Of a stretch of DNA of 54,379 nt, positions 22,729 to 30,024 are shown piece after piece. The position numbers and the translations under genes were made by a program. Below the pieces are notes generated by a model. That model saw nothing but the letters and a program-made list of their open reading frames with translations. It did no database searches and was not told the origin of the DNA. The DNA is from Patescibacteria group bacterium (lineage in GTDB: Bacteria > Patescibacteriota > Patescibacteriia > 2-12-FULL-60-25): NCBI GenBank assembly GCA_018061755.1, contig JAGOTP010000006.1:1-54379 (forward strand), in the 5' to 3' direction. Positions within the stretch are counted from its first letter, which is position 1, and each line of letters begins with the position of its first letter.

Positions 22729-24600
22729 TTAGGCGGTGGCTTTTGTTTTCGTCCGATCCGCTTCATGCTTGATTGAACTCTTCGCATTAGCTGGTGGTAG
22801 CCCAACCACTTTTTCGAAGTCATCTCGTTCAATGATTTCTTTCTCAATCAGGTGAGCACAGATCCGATCCATGGCATCGCGATGTTCGCTGACGATCTTC
22901 TTGGCGGTTGCGAGACCATCTTTGATCAGGGTATCCATTTCCTTGTCGATCAAGATCGCTTTGTCCTCGGAGTAGTCACGCGTTTCTTGGATTTCGCGAC
23001 CGAGGAAAATCATGTCCTGGCGTTCGCCATAGGTGCGCGGGCCAAGCGCGTCTGACATGCCCCACTGTGTCACCATGTTGCGCGCGAGCTTCGTCGCATT
23101 CTGCATGTCGTTGGAAGCACCAGTCGTGATGTCTCCAAAGAAGGTCCATTCAGCCGCATAGCCACCGAGCATGACGGCGATATCCTCGACATATTCGGTA
23201 CGAGTACGCATGGTGCGATCTTCCGTTGGGAGGCGGATAGTGTACCCAGCCGCACGTCCACGGCTAATGATCGAGACTTTCTGAACTGGATCCATGTGAG
23301 GCGACATGTGTGCAACCAAGGCATGACCAGCTTCATGGTAAGCCGTGACTTTGCGTTCTTCTTCGTTCATCAAATGACTCTTGCGTTCTGGGCCAAGCAT
23401 GACTTTTTCGATCGATTCGATCAGTTCTGTCATGTTGATTTCCTGTTGGTTGCGGCGTGCTGCCAAGATCGCCCCTTCGTTCATGAGGTTGCCCAAATCA
23501 GCACCAGAGAAACCCGGCGTACGTTCAGCCAAGCGACGCAGGTTCACGTCTTTCGCCAGTGGTTTGTTCTTGCCATGAATCGTCAAAATCGCTTCACGAT
23601 CGTTAATGTCTGGTAGATCAAGCATCACACGGCGGTCAAAGCGACCTGGGCGAAGCAAGGCAGGATCGAGCACATCTGGACGGTTGGTAGCGGCGATGAC
23701 GATCGCGCCCAAGTTTGGTTCAAAGCCATCCATCTCAACGAGGATCTGGTTCAAGGTTTGCTCACGTTCGTCGTGTGAACCGCCGAGACCAGCGCCACGC
23801 TGACGACCAACGGCGTCGATTTCATCGATGAAGATGATACATGGCGCGCTCTTTTTGGCTTTGGCGAACAAATCGCGGACACGGGAAGCGCCGACACCCA
23901 CGAACATTTCGACGAATTCGGAACCGCTGATGTGGAAGAAGGGGACGTCGGCTTCACCGGCTACCGCACGGGCAAGCAAGGTCTTTCCTGTTCCAGGGGA
24001 GCCCATGAGGAGTACGCCCTTCGGAATTTTGGCACCAAGTTTGGCGAACTTGTCTGGGTTCTTCAAAAATTCGACGACTTCCATCAGTTCTTGTTTGGCT
24101 TCTTTGGCACCCGCCACATCGGCAAAGGTCACTTTGCCATTGCCTTTCGGAAGTTCACGCGCGTTGGCCTGTCCAAAGGACATAGCCTTGTTGTTTTGTC
24201 CCTGTGCTTGGCGGAACAGAAACCACATCAAGACGAACACCAAAATCAACGGAATGATGTTGGGCAGCAAAGCGGCGGCCCAATAGCCGGCGCCACTGTT
24301 GGTTTTGACCGTGGTTTTGATGGCCTTGGTTTTCTCACTATCAACGTTATAGTTTTTAAATAATTCAGACAGTGATTCGCCCGGTTCCTTATCAACGACA
24401 GCGGTTGTCTTGTCTTGATAGGTTACCTTAAGTTGTTGTCCTTCGACGGTAATTTCCGAAACCTGCCCATTCTGAACCTGGGTGATGAAACTCGTCACGT
24501 CGACTTTCTTGGCTGGATCGAGATTGACCATGGCGAGACCGCCTCCCACGATCAAAACAGCGGCTACAGCAAGCAAAATATTGCGGAGTGATGCGTTCAT
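22729..24600 (-). CDS. ftsH: ATP-dependent zinc metalloprotease FtsH
   Basis: FtsH is a membrane-bound AAA+ protease that removes misfolded and regulatory membrane proteins. The 623-aa protein has membrane helices near 7-25 and 107-127 around a short periplasmic domain. The AAA module follows (Walker [16 protein letters not shown], pore motif [11 protein letters not shown], Walker [14 protein letters not shown], second region of homology [20 protein letters not shown]). The zinc site is HEAGH in [13 protein letters not shown]. It is monocistronic. No convincing promoter spacing was found; TAGACT about 32 nt upstream of the ATG is a candidate -10 box. Confidence 0.97.
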   Translation of the reverse strand: MNASLRNILLAVAAVLIVGGGLAMVNLDPAKKVDVTSFITQVQNGQVSEITVEGQQLKVTYQDKTTAVVDKEPGESLSELFKNYNVDSEKTKAIKTTVKTNSGAGYWAAALLPNIIPLILVFVLMWFLFRQAQGQNNKAMSFGQANARELPKGNGKVTFADVAGAKEAKQELMEVVEFLKNPDKFAKLGAKIPKGVLLMGSPGTGKTLLARAVAGEADVPFFHISGSEFVEMFVGVGASRVRDLFAKAKKSAPCIIFIDEIDAVGRQRGAGLGGSHDEREQTLNQILVEMDGFEPNLGAIVIAATNRPDVLDPALLRPGRFDRRVMLDLPDINDREAILTIHGKNKPLAKDVNLRRLAERTPGFSGADLGNLMNEGAILAARRNQQEINMTELIESIEKVMLGPERKSHLMNEEERKVTAYHEAGHALVAHMSPHMDPVQKVSIISRGRAAGYTIRLPTEDRTMRTRTEYVEDIAVMLGGYAAEWTFFGDITTGASNDMQNATKLARNMVTQWGMSDALGPRTYGERQDMIFLGREIQETRDYSEDKAILIDKEMDTLIKDGLATAKKIVSEHRDAMDRICAHLIEKEIIERDDFEKVVGLPPANAKSSIKHEADRTKTKATA

Positions 24601-24660
24601 AGACTGTTTAGGGAGGGTAACGGAATTCCTTGGCTTAGTCTAGGAAACCCTCATAGACAA

Positions 24661-24693
24661 CGCCCCCGATCGGAAGCGTGTCCGTCGGGGGCG
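24661..24693 (-). terminator. 3' hairpin of the deoxyribosyltransferase-like gene
   Basis: CGCCCCCGA pairs with TCGGGGGCG around a 15-nt loop. No U-tract follows. Confidence 0.55.
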
Positions 24694-24714
24694 ACTTGAG
24701 GAGTTGTGCCGCGT

Positions 24715-25206
24715 CTAGGCGATGGCTTCGAAGAACTGGTTCAGGTCATCCATCAGATCGTCGAGCCAGCGCGGGTTGGTCGGGTCGAACGTGATGATGC
24801 GTGAGTGCGGCTGCTTCTGGACCTGAGCGAAGACCAGCGGATCCGTGCGCATGGCGCGGGGGCGGCTCACGATACAGGCCACGGGTTTCCGGTCGATGAG
24901 CCCGAGGACCGTTCCGGCCTCGGGTCCGTTCTCGTCCAGGAAGACCACCACGCTCCCAGCGGGCAGGAGCGTCCCCAGAACGAAGTGACGAACGATGTCT
25001 GCTGCGCGTTCCGGGTCGGGCGGTCCGAAGCCGTCGCAGGTCTGCTGGTAGTTCAGTACGATCCCTCGCTCTCTGACGACATCCGAGAGCACGCGAACGA
25101 CCTGCGCGTAGATGGCCCGTGCACTCGTCGAGGCGAGTACCGGAGCCAGCAGCGGTCCGGCGAAGTAGGCTGTTTGAGGCGGCGGCGAATCACGAAGATC
25201 ATTCAC
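24715..25206 (-). CDS. Orphan GC-rich gene, nucleoside 2-deoxyribosyltransferase-like protein
   Basis: The 163-aa protein has AYFAGPLLAPV near its start and GSVVVFLDENGPEAGTVLGL followed by RKPVACIV. This order resembles nucleoside 2-deoxyribosyltransferase and related nucleotide hydrolases, where Asp and Glu residues in the second block bind ribose and attack the glycosidic bond. Here the usual Asp before the Gly-Thr is replaced (PEAGT), so activity is uncertain. GTG 25206 is the start, with AAGGA about 11 nt upstream. The leader opens with a CGGCT/AGCCG stem-loop. Confidence 0.68.
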   Translation of the reverse strand: MNDLRDSPPPQTAYFAGPLLAPVLASTSARAIYAQVVRVLSDVVRERGIVLNYQQTCDGFGPPDPERAADIVRHFVLGTLLPAGSVVVFLDENGPEAGTVLGLIDRKPVACIVSRPRAMRTDPLVFAQVQKQPHSRIITFDPTNPRWLDDLMDDLNQFFEAIA

Positions 25207-25242
25207 GGGAATATCCGTCCTTTCGGCTGAAAAGCCGTCCGC

Positions 25243-25271
25243 TTCGTATCAAAAAAAGAGGCATTTGTCAA
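25243..25271 (-). promoter_or_regulatory. Promoter of the deoxyribosyltransferase-like gene
   Basis: TTGACA and TACGAA are 17 nt apart on the minus strand, right beside the terminator of the S1-domain gene. Confidence 0.65.
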
Positions 25272-25277
25272 TAAAAT

Positions 25278-25307
25278 AATACATCCCAGCCGAAGCTGGG
25301 ATGTATT
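25278..25307 (-). terminator. Terminator of the S1-domain gene
   Basis: AATACATCCCAGC pairs with GCTGGGATGTATT around CGAA. Confidence 0.8.
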
Positions 25308-25325
25308 TGCTCTGCGAGAGAAGTG

Positions 25326-26438
25326 TTAGGCCTTTTTGGCGGTCACTTTCTCTTCTTCCTTTTTCACTTCTTCTTTCTGCTTGCGCAACGAGAGACCAAG
25401 ACGGTGGTTCTCGGCATCGATCGAGATGATGCGGAAGGAGAACTCGTCGCCGACGCGGGCGATTTCGTTGACGTCCTTCACAGGGCGAGCGGACAGCTCA
25501 GATACGTGAGCCAAGCCATGGATTTCTGGATCAAGTTCAACGAACAAGCCGAATGGATTGATCTTGAGAACTTTACCCATGACCCACTGGTTGACATCGT
25601 ATTTCTTCGCAACACGACGCCATGGATCTTCGACGAGCTTCTTCATCGACAGGAAAATCTTGGAACCTTCGATGTTGATGATCTCAGCCCGAACGGTGTC
25701 GCCGGTTTTGAGCACGTCACGTGGGTGATCGATGCGCTGCCAAGCGATTTCCGAAATGTGGACCAAGCCTTCGAGGTTCTGGTCAAAGCGGACGAACGCA
25801 CCGAAATCGGTAACGGCCGTAACTTCACCTTCGATGTTGTTGCCAACAGCGTATTTCGCGAGGACCGATTCCTGACGGGTTTCCCAGACAGCCTTTTCGG
25901 AAGCAACGATCTTCTCTTCGCCCTCATGGGTGTCGAGGATCTTCACTTCGAGCGTTTCGCCGACCAGGCTCTTGAGTTTCTCAAGAATCTTCAGCTTCTC
26001 GCCACCTGCGACACGTGGATAGTGTTCAGGCGAAAGTTGTGACACAGGGATGAACGCAGGGATGCCTTCGATGCGGGTGATGAGCCCACCTTTGTTGGCG
26101 TCCACGATTTTGGCTTGGACAGCACCGCCTTGAGCGACCAATTCCTTGATCTTGTCCCAAGCGCGCTTGCGGCCAGCTCCCTTGAGAGAGAGTTCGAACT
26201 CACCGAATTCGTTGTCGAGTTCGATGACCGTGGCTTCGACTTCGTCACCGACGCGGAGGTCGAGGTTCTTGTCGAGTTCTGGTCCACGGATAAGACCGAC
26301 CGCGATTCCGCCCAAATCACAACGAACTTCGTTGCGACCGACGGCGATCACGGAGCCTTTGACGACATCTCCTGGCTTCGGAAAGCTGGAGTACTGCTCT
26401 TGCGTAAGCAAGTCTTGAAATGAGGTGGCTTGTGCCAT
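25326..26438 (-). CDS. rpsA: S1 RNA-binding-domain protein (ribosomal protein S1 family)
   Basis: Ribosomal S1 binds mRNA leaders and helps start translation. The 370-aa protein has four S1 (OB-fold) repeats, near residues 20-90, 105-180, 195-265 and 280-352. The last two are most typical (VTDFGAFVRFDQNLEGLVHISE, INPFGLFVELDPEIHGLAHVSE). A Lys/Glu tail follows. It is shorter than the six-repeat E. coli S1. Unlike most core genes here it has an approximately 75-nt leader from the promoter at 26519-26547, with no Shine-Dalgarno, which may allow autoregulation. Confidence 0.92.
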   Translation of the reverse strand: MAQATSFQDLLTQEQYSSFPKPGDVVKGSVIAVGRNEVRCDLGGIAVGLIRGPELDKNLDLRVGDEVEATVIELDNEFGEFELSLKGAGRKRAWDKIKELVAQGGAVQAKIVDANKGGLITRIEGIPAFIPVSQLSPEHYPRVAGGEKLKILEKLKSLVGETLEVKILDTHEGEEKIVASEKAVWETRQESVLAKYAVGNNIEGEVTAVTDFGAFVRFDQNLEGLVHISEIAWQRIDHPRDVLKTGDTVRAEIINIEGSKIFLSMKKLVEDPWRRVAKKYDVNQWVMGKVLKINPFGLFVELDPEIHGLAHVSELSARPVKDVNEIARVGDEFSFRIISIDAENHRLGLSLRKQKEEVKKEEEKVTAKKA

Positions 26439-26518
26439 AGAAACTGAGCTGTTGTGTGGTCCAGGTTCCGTCCACGAGGGTACGACTCTGAAAAACGCAC
26501 TTCAAACAGTCGTGCGCG

Positions 26519-26547
26519 AGTATAGAAGAATGAGCCAAGACTGTCAA
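26519..26547 (-). promoter_or_regulatory. Promoter of the S1-domain gene
   Basis: TTGACA and TATACT are separated by 17 nt on the minus strand: among the strongest promoters in the window. Confidence 0.85.
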
Positions 26548-26599
26548 GGAAAATGGCTGGGTTGAGGGAAAAATCGTCGGCAATTCGATTGAAAGTGCG

Positions 26600-26629
26600 T
26601 TGAGACCGGTTTACAGAATATACTATATT
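26600..26629 (+). promoter_or_regulatory. Promoter of the Ser/Thr kinase gene
   Basis: TTGAGA and TATATT are 18 nt apart. The predicted leader is about 110 nt and contains a long stem-loop. Confidence 0.55.
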
Positions 26630-26657
26630 ATGCCACATTTCGACCGTATTTGGGTCT

Positions 26658-26697
26658 CGATCTAAGCCCGTTATTCCAAAAATACGGGTTTAGATCG
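26658..26697 (+). promoter_or_regulatory. 14-bp stem-loop in the kinase leader
   Basis: CGATCTAAGCCCGT pairs with ACGGGTTTAGATCG with one G-T pair and a 12-nt AT-rich loop. It lies near the 5' end of the predicted mRNA and has no U-tract directly after it. It could stabilise the mRNA or bind a regulator. Confidence 0.65.
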
Positions 26698-26744
26698 GGA
26701 AAACGGGCGGAGTCGCCGCATCCCGAAGAAGGGGGAATGGGTCG

Positions 26745-27713
26745 ATGGGAAAGAAAAAGAGGAGAGTGGAATCCGAGTGGATGTCCCTCATCCCTCGCAT
26801 AGGAGAGCGCATCGGAGAATATATCGTTACCGATCACTGGTTGGTTGATCCTAGTCGATTCTCCATTTTGTTTAAGGTTGTTCGAGCTGGTGTTGGTGGG
26901 GCCGAGTGTGTCATGAAGATGCTGAATCCTCTGTATCGCTGTTCGGATAAGAAGGGCGAAATATTGGATGATTTTCTGAGAGAGATCGATACCCTGACGT
27001 CGGTTGGAGGCCATCCGACGATCGTGAGTGTGGTTGGGGTAGTTCGCGATCCAGGAAACGAGCGGTATGCCTATATCATGCCGTACCTCGAAGGGCCGAC
27101 TCTCGAGCAGTTCGCCCACGGTGTCCTTTCGAAGACGGGTAATGTTAGTGGCATTGCTGAAAATATACCGTACCAGTATCTGAGAGCGATCCTGTTGATT
27201 GGTTCTGTGCTGGCGGATGCGCTGACATACCTGCACGGTCGTGGAGTGATCCACCGGGATGTAAAACCCACGAACGTGATCATGCAACCGGACGGTCCAG
27301 TACTGATCGATTTCGATTGTGTGTCCGTCTCTTCTAGGGCGGTTACTCATAGAGTGAATCATCGTATCCCTGGACGGGTGGGAACGTGGGGGTATATGTC
27401 TCCCGAGGCGTTTCGAGGCGAGATTACTTCACCTGTTGCCGACACTTTTAATCTTGGTGCGACGATGCGTGCCTGTCTGACCGGTCTGGATCCGTACTCT
27501 GACGAGGTGCTCCTCGCGATGCCTACGGGAGAACAGGTTTGGTCTGAACATGAGAGAAGGCACGAAGAACCCGTGCTCCCTGTACGTTCAATACCTGGCA
27601 TGCCTGACGCTCTACGGATGCTTCTCGATGGCGCGACCCACCAGTATGCCTTCGCGCGTCCTACGATGATTCAGTTCAGGGATGGGCTCAAAATGATCCT
27701 AGACCAAGTCTAA
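26745..27713 (+). CDS. Eukaryotic-like Ser/Thr protein kinase (DFD variant)
   Basis: The 322-aa protein is essentially one kinase domain, with no membrane segment. Visible elements are ECVMKML (ATP-binding Lys), FLREIDTL (helix C Glu), the catalytic loop VIHRDVKPTNVIM, VLIDFDCVSV where the usual DFG is DFD, GTWGYMSPEAF (activation segment end) and a DTFNLGATM helix. The glycine loop is poorly conserved. Catalytic Asp, Asn and the metal Asp are kept, so it may be active. GGGGGAA lies about 7 nt before the ATG. It belongs to the single-gene, ribosome-binding-site class. Confidence 0.88.
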   Translation: MGKKKRRVESEWMSLIPRIGERIGEYIVTDHWLVDPSRFSILFKVVRAGVGGAECVMKMLNPLYRCSDKKGEILDDFLREIDTLTSVGGHPTIVSVVGVVRDPGNERYAYIMPYLEGPTLEQFAHGVLSKTGNVSGIAENIPYQYLRAILLIGSVLADALTYLHGRGVIHRDVKPTNVIMQPDGPVLIDFDCVSVSSRAVTHRVNHRIPGRVGTWGYMSPEAFRGEITSPVADTFNLGATMRACLTGLDPYSDEVLLAMPTGEQVWSEHERRHEEPVLPVRSIPGMPDALRMLLDGATHQYAFARPTMIQFRDGLKMILDQV

Positions 27714-27765
27714 TAGCGTACTTTTTTGCCATGTCGGGTGTGGCCGCGCGGTTCTCGCGTGTCCT

Positions 27766-27785
27766 TGCATCGTGCGAACGATGCA
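27766..27785 (+). terminator. Hairpin after the kinase gene
   Basis: TGCATCGT and ACGATGCA form a perfect 8-bp stem with a GCGA tetraloop, followed by CTTCTCCTT. Confidence 0.5.
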
Positions 27786-27894
27786 CTTCTCCTTATATGC
27801 GGTGACCCGACCACCGCTGCTGCTTTGAGGCTCTCGTTCGAGGGCAAAAGAGCCGCAGTTCGATGCAAATGTGGTATTCTGTCGCAAGCGTCTT

Positions 27895-28563
27895 ATGTCC
27901 TTTGTCTCTGTCGAAAATCGCGAAGCACTGATCGATTTTTTAGATTCCATCATTGAGTACTTGCCTGAACCAGAGCGCCAAGAAGCATTTGAACTGGTAC
28001 ATGGAAAGAAAACGGATGGAACGCCATCGGATGAGGACTTTTTTCAGTACGTGAAGCGTCAGGCCATGTTGAGTTGGCCAGCGCGGAAGGCGGTCCAAGA
28101 ATATACTCAAGCTGAAGGTGGAGAAGAAGAGTGGCGGCTACTTTTGGAATCCGTTCGACCTGAAACGGGCTTTTTATTGAAGCGTCTGCGTGAACGTTTA
28201 GGTTTACGAATGTTGTCTGAGCTTTTGGTCCATGAAGATGCCGCTCAGGCCTTGCAGGGAGAAACGCGATTGGAAGTTGAATTATTGCGAGCGGAGATTT
28301 TGATCGAGCTTTGGCAGGCGCAGGCGGCTGAATTACAGGTGCATGTAGCACAGGCTAAGAAAGAATTGGAGGCTCGGCACCAACGTCTTCAGAAGTTGGA
28401 ACAGTATGGATCTGAAACCGCGCGAAAAGATCGCACGAGTGACCTACAGAAACAGATCCAAGGTTTTGAACACCGAATGTATTTCGAGGGCGAAGTGATT
28501 CCGTTGGAAGAATTGGACCAAGTCTTACAGATCACGATTGGCGAGGTCTTGGAAAGAGAGTAA
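27895..28563 (+). CDS. Coiled-coil-containing protein, 222 aa, unknown
   Basis: The protein is acidic and helical. An N-terminal globular-looking part (MSFVSVENREALIDFLDSI) is followed by a likely coiled coil over about residues 125-185 and a final short helix. No family is recognised. A TATTCT box ends 14 nt before ATG 27895, so the leader is very short. The J-domain gene follows 33 nt after its stop, so they may share a transcript. Confidence 0.72.
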   Translation: MSFVSVENREALIDFLDSIIEYLPEPERQEAFELVHGKKTDGTPSDEDFFQYVKRQAMLSWPARKAVQEYTQAEGGEEEWRLLLESVRPETGFLLKRLRERLGLRMLSELLVHEDAAQALQGETRLEVELLRAEILIELWQAQAAELQVHVAQAKKELEARHQRLQKLEQYGSETARKDRTSDLQKQIQGFEHRMYFEGEVIPLEELDQVLQITIGEVLERE

Positions 28564-28596
28564 AATAAACGTAATTTATTACCTTCGTACTATTTT

Positions 28597-29967
28597 ATGA
28601 GCGGTGAAATGCCAAGAGCGGGAGGGAGATATGAGGACGTGGACGCTGCAAAGCTGGCGGAGAAGGTTGAGACAGCAAGAACGGCTCAGAAAGCGCTCCG
28701 AGATCATTTTCAAAAGTTTTTGTCGGGAGAAGATAAGGCGGATGCAAGTGTTTCTAAGATAAAAAAAGCTTACGCAAAGTTGGCTTTTCAGTTTCATCCT
28801 GATAGATCTATGGTGAACTTTCCGCTAGAGCTTGTTCCGCTCGCGGAAAGCGTTTTCAAAGCCCTTTCGGTTTATGATGCGAGTTTAGGAAATGGGGTTG
28901 CGGTAACGCTGAACTTTCCTTTCGGATCCCCTCCAGTTGAACAAATGTTCAGTTTTTTACGAGCGTTTGATGCAACAACTGGTAAAAGTCTTAAGGACGC
29001 TGATCATTTTAGGCATAAGCAATTTTGGGAAGAGGTGGAAAACTTGCGCAAAGTAGTTTTAGAATTTTTAGCCTGGAATCCTTCTCAATCTCGATCGAAA
29101 CCAGCAGCTGAACACACCCAAAAACCTCCAACCGCAACCCCGCAACCGCGACCCGCACCCGCTCCCACCCCGGAGCCAAGTAAGCCTAAAGCGTCTTGGC
29201 ATGGTGGGGCAAGACCAGTATGGGAAAATGGCGTACCTTCTAGTGCTAGTGGCGCTGGAGGAGCTAAAACGGAAGCTCCTAAGCCAAACCCGCCTAAAAC
29301 TGAGGCTCCACCAGCTTCACCACCGCCACCAACGAAACCACCTGAAGCAACTCCTACGTCTGATCCTACTAGCCAATCAAAAGCTGAGCCACCCCGTGAA
29401 CCTCCACCTCGTCGAGCGGATGGGGCAGAACGCTTCACAGATTGGGGAAGAAAAGGCTCTAAGACGGAGAATCGGTCGGCTACTTCGCCAGAAGCGGAGA
29501 CGCGAGAAAAAGAGGAAAGAGAGCAGAAACTGGCAGCAGAAGCACGTGTCTACAAGGCAGTGATAGATGATTTGACGGCATTGCTCAAAACAAAACAGGA
29601 AGTTGAAGATGAGTTGGATAACAATAAAAAACTCCCTCCCGCTGAGAGGTCTAAATACCTAGCAGCTTTAGAAGATTTGCGTAAGGAGGTGGTAGCCTGT
29701 TACGGCTATGAGAAATTGTTCGATCGAGTACGAGATCTGCGCAAGAAAGTTGAAGCGCATGCTACAGCAATTCGCCAGAGCGAAGAGTTTGCTGCGGAGG
29801 CGGCGCGCTATCCTGACCGAAACGATCCGACTTGGGAAGCGATCGGGGCAAGGGCAAAAGCTGCTGGATTGTATGCTAAGCTCATGATTGGAAAGGCTAA
29901 ACTTGAACTCGATAAAGAGGAAGCTGACTTGGACGCAGTAGTCAAAAGATGGGAGGCGCGGAAATAA
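28597..29967 (+). CDS. J-domain protein with Pro-rich linker and coiled-coil tail
   Basis: The 456-aa protein has an N-terminal J-like domain (about 25-100) with IKKAYAKLAFQFHPDRS, including the HPD triad at about 67-69 that stimulates DnaK. A Pro/Ala/Thr/Lys-rich linker (about 165-290) and a charged helical C-terminus follow. It lacks the Gly/Phe region and zinc fingers of DnaJ, so it is a class III co-chaperone whose client domain is unknown. A TACTAT box lies just before the ATG but may be too close to act. Confidence 0.8.
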   Translation: MSGEMPRAGGRYEDVDAAKLAEKVETARTAQKALRDHFQKFLSGEDKADASVSKIKKAYAKLAFQFHPDRSMVNFPLELVPLAESVFKALSVYDASLGNGVAVTLNFPFGSPPVEQMFSFLRAFDATTGKSLKDADHFRHKQFWEEVENLRKVVLEFLAWNPSQSRSKPAAEHTQKPPTATPQPRPAPAPTPEPSKPKASWHGGARPVWENGVPSSASGAGGAKTEAPKPNPPKTEAPPASPPPPTKPPEATPTSDPTSQSKAEPPREPPPRRADGAERFTDWGRKGSKTENRSATSPEAETREKEEREQKLAAEARVYKAVIDDLTALLKTKQEVEDELDNNKKLPPAERSKYLAALEDLRKEVVACYGYEKLFDRVRDLRKKVEAHATAIRQSEEFAAEAARYPDRNDPTWEAIGARAKAAGLYAKLMIGKAKLELDKEEADLDAVVKRWEARK

Positions 29968-30009
29968 CAAACGACCCGTGAGCAAGAAGCTCGCGGGTCG
30001 TTTGTTTTT
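29966..30009. terminator. Bidirectional terminator between convergent genes
   Basis: AACAAACGACCCG pairs with CGGGTCGTTTGTT around an inner GAGC/GCTC, with T-runs on both strands. It serves the J-domain gene and the 973-aa gene. Confidence 0.88.
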
Positions 30010-30024
30010 CTTTCCGGTTGGTTA

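Noticed and set aside
25323-26042. 239-aa plus-strand open frame
   Set aside because: It is antisense to the S1-domain gene, whose four repeats are unmistakable.
26658-26697. Intrinsic terminator between the S1-domain and kinase genes
   Set aside because: It has no U-tract directly after the stem, and the S1-domain gene is transcribed away from it. It fits a leader structure better.
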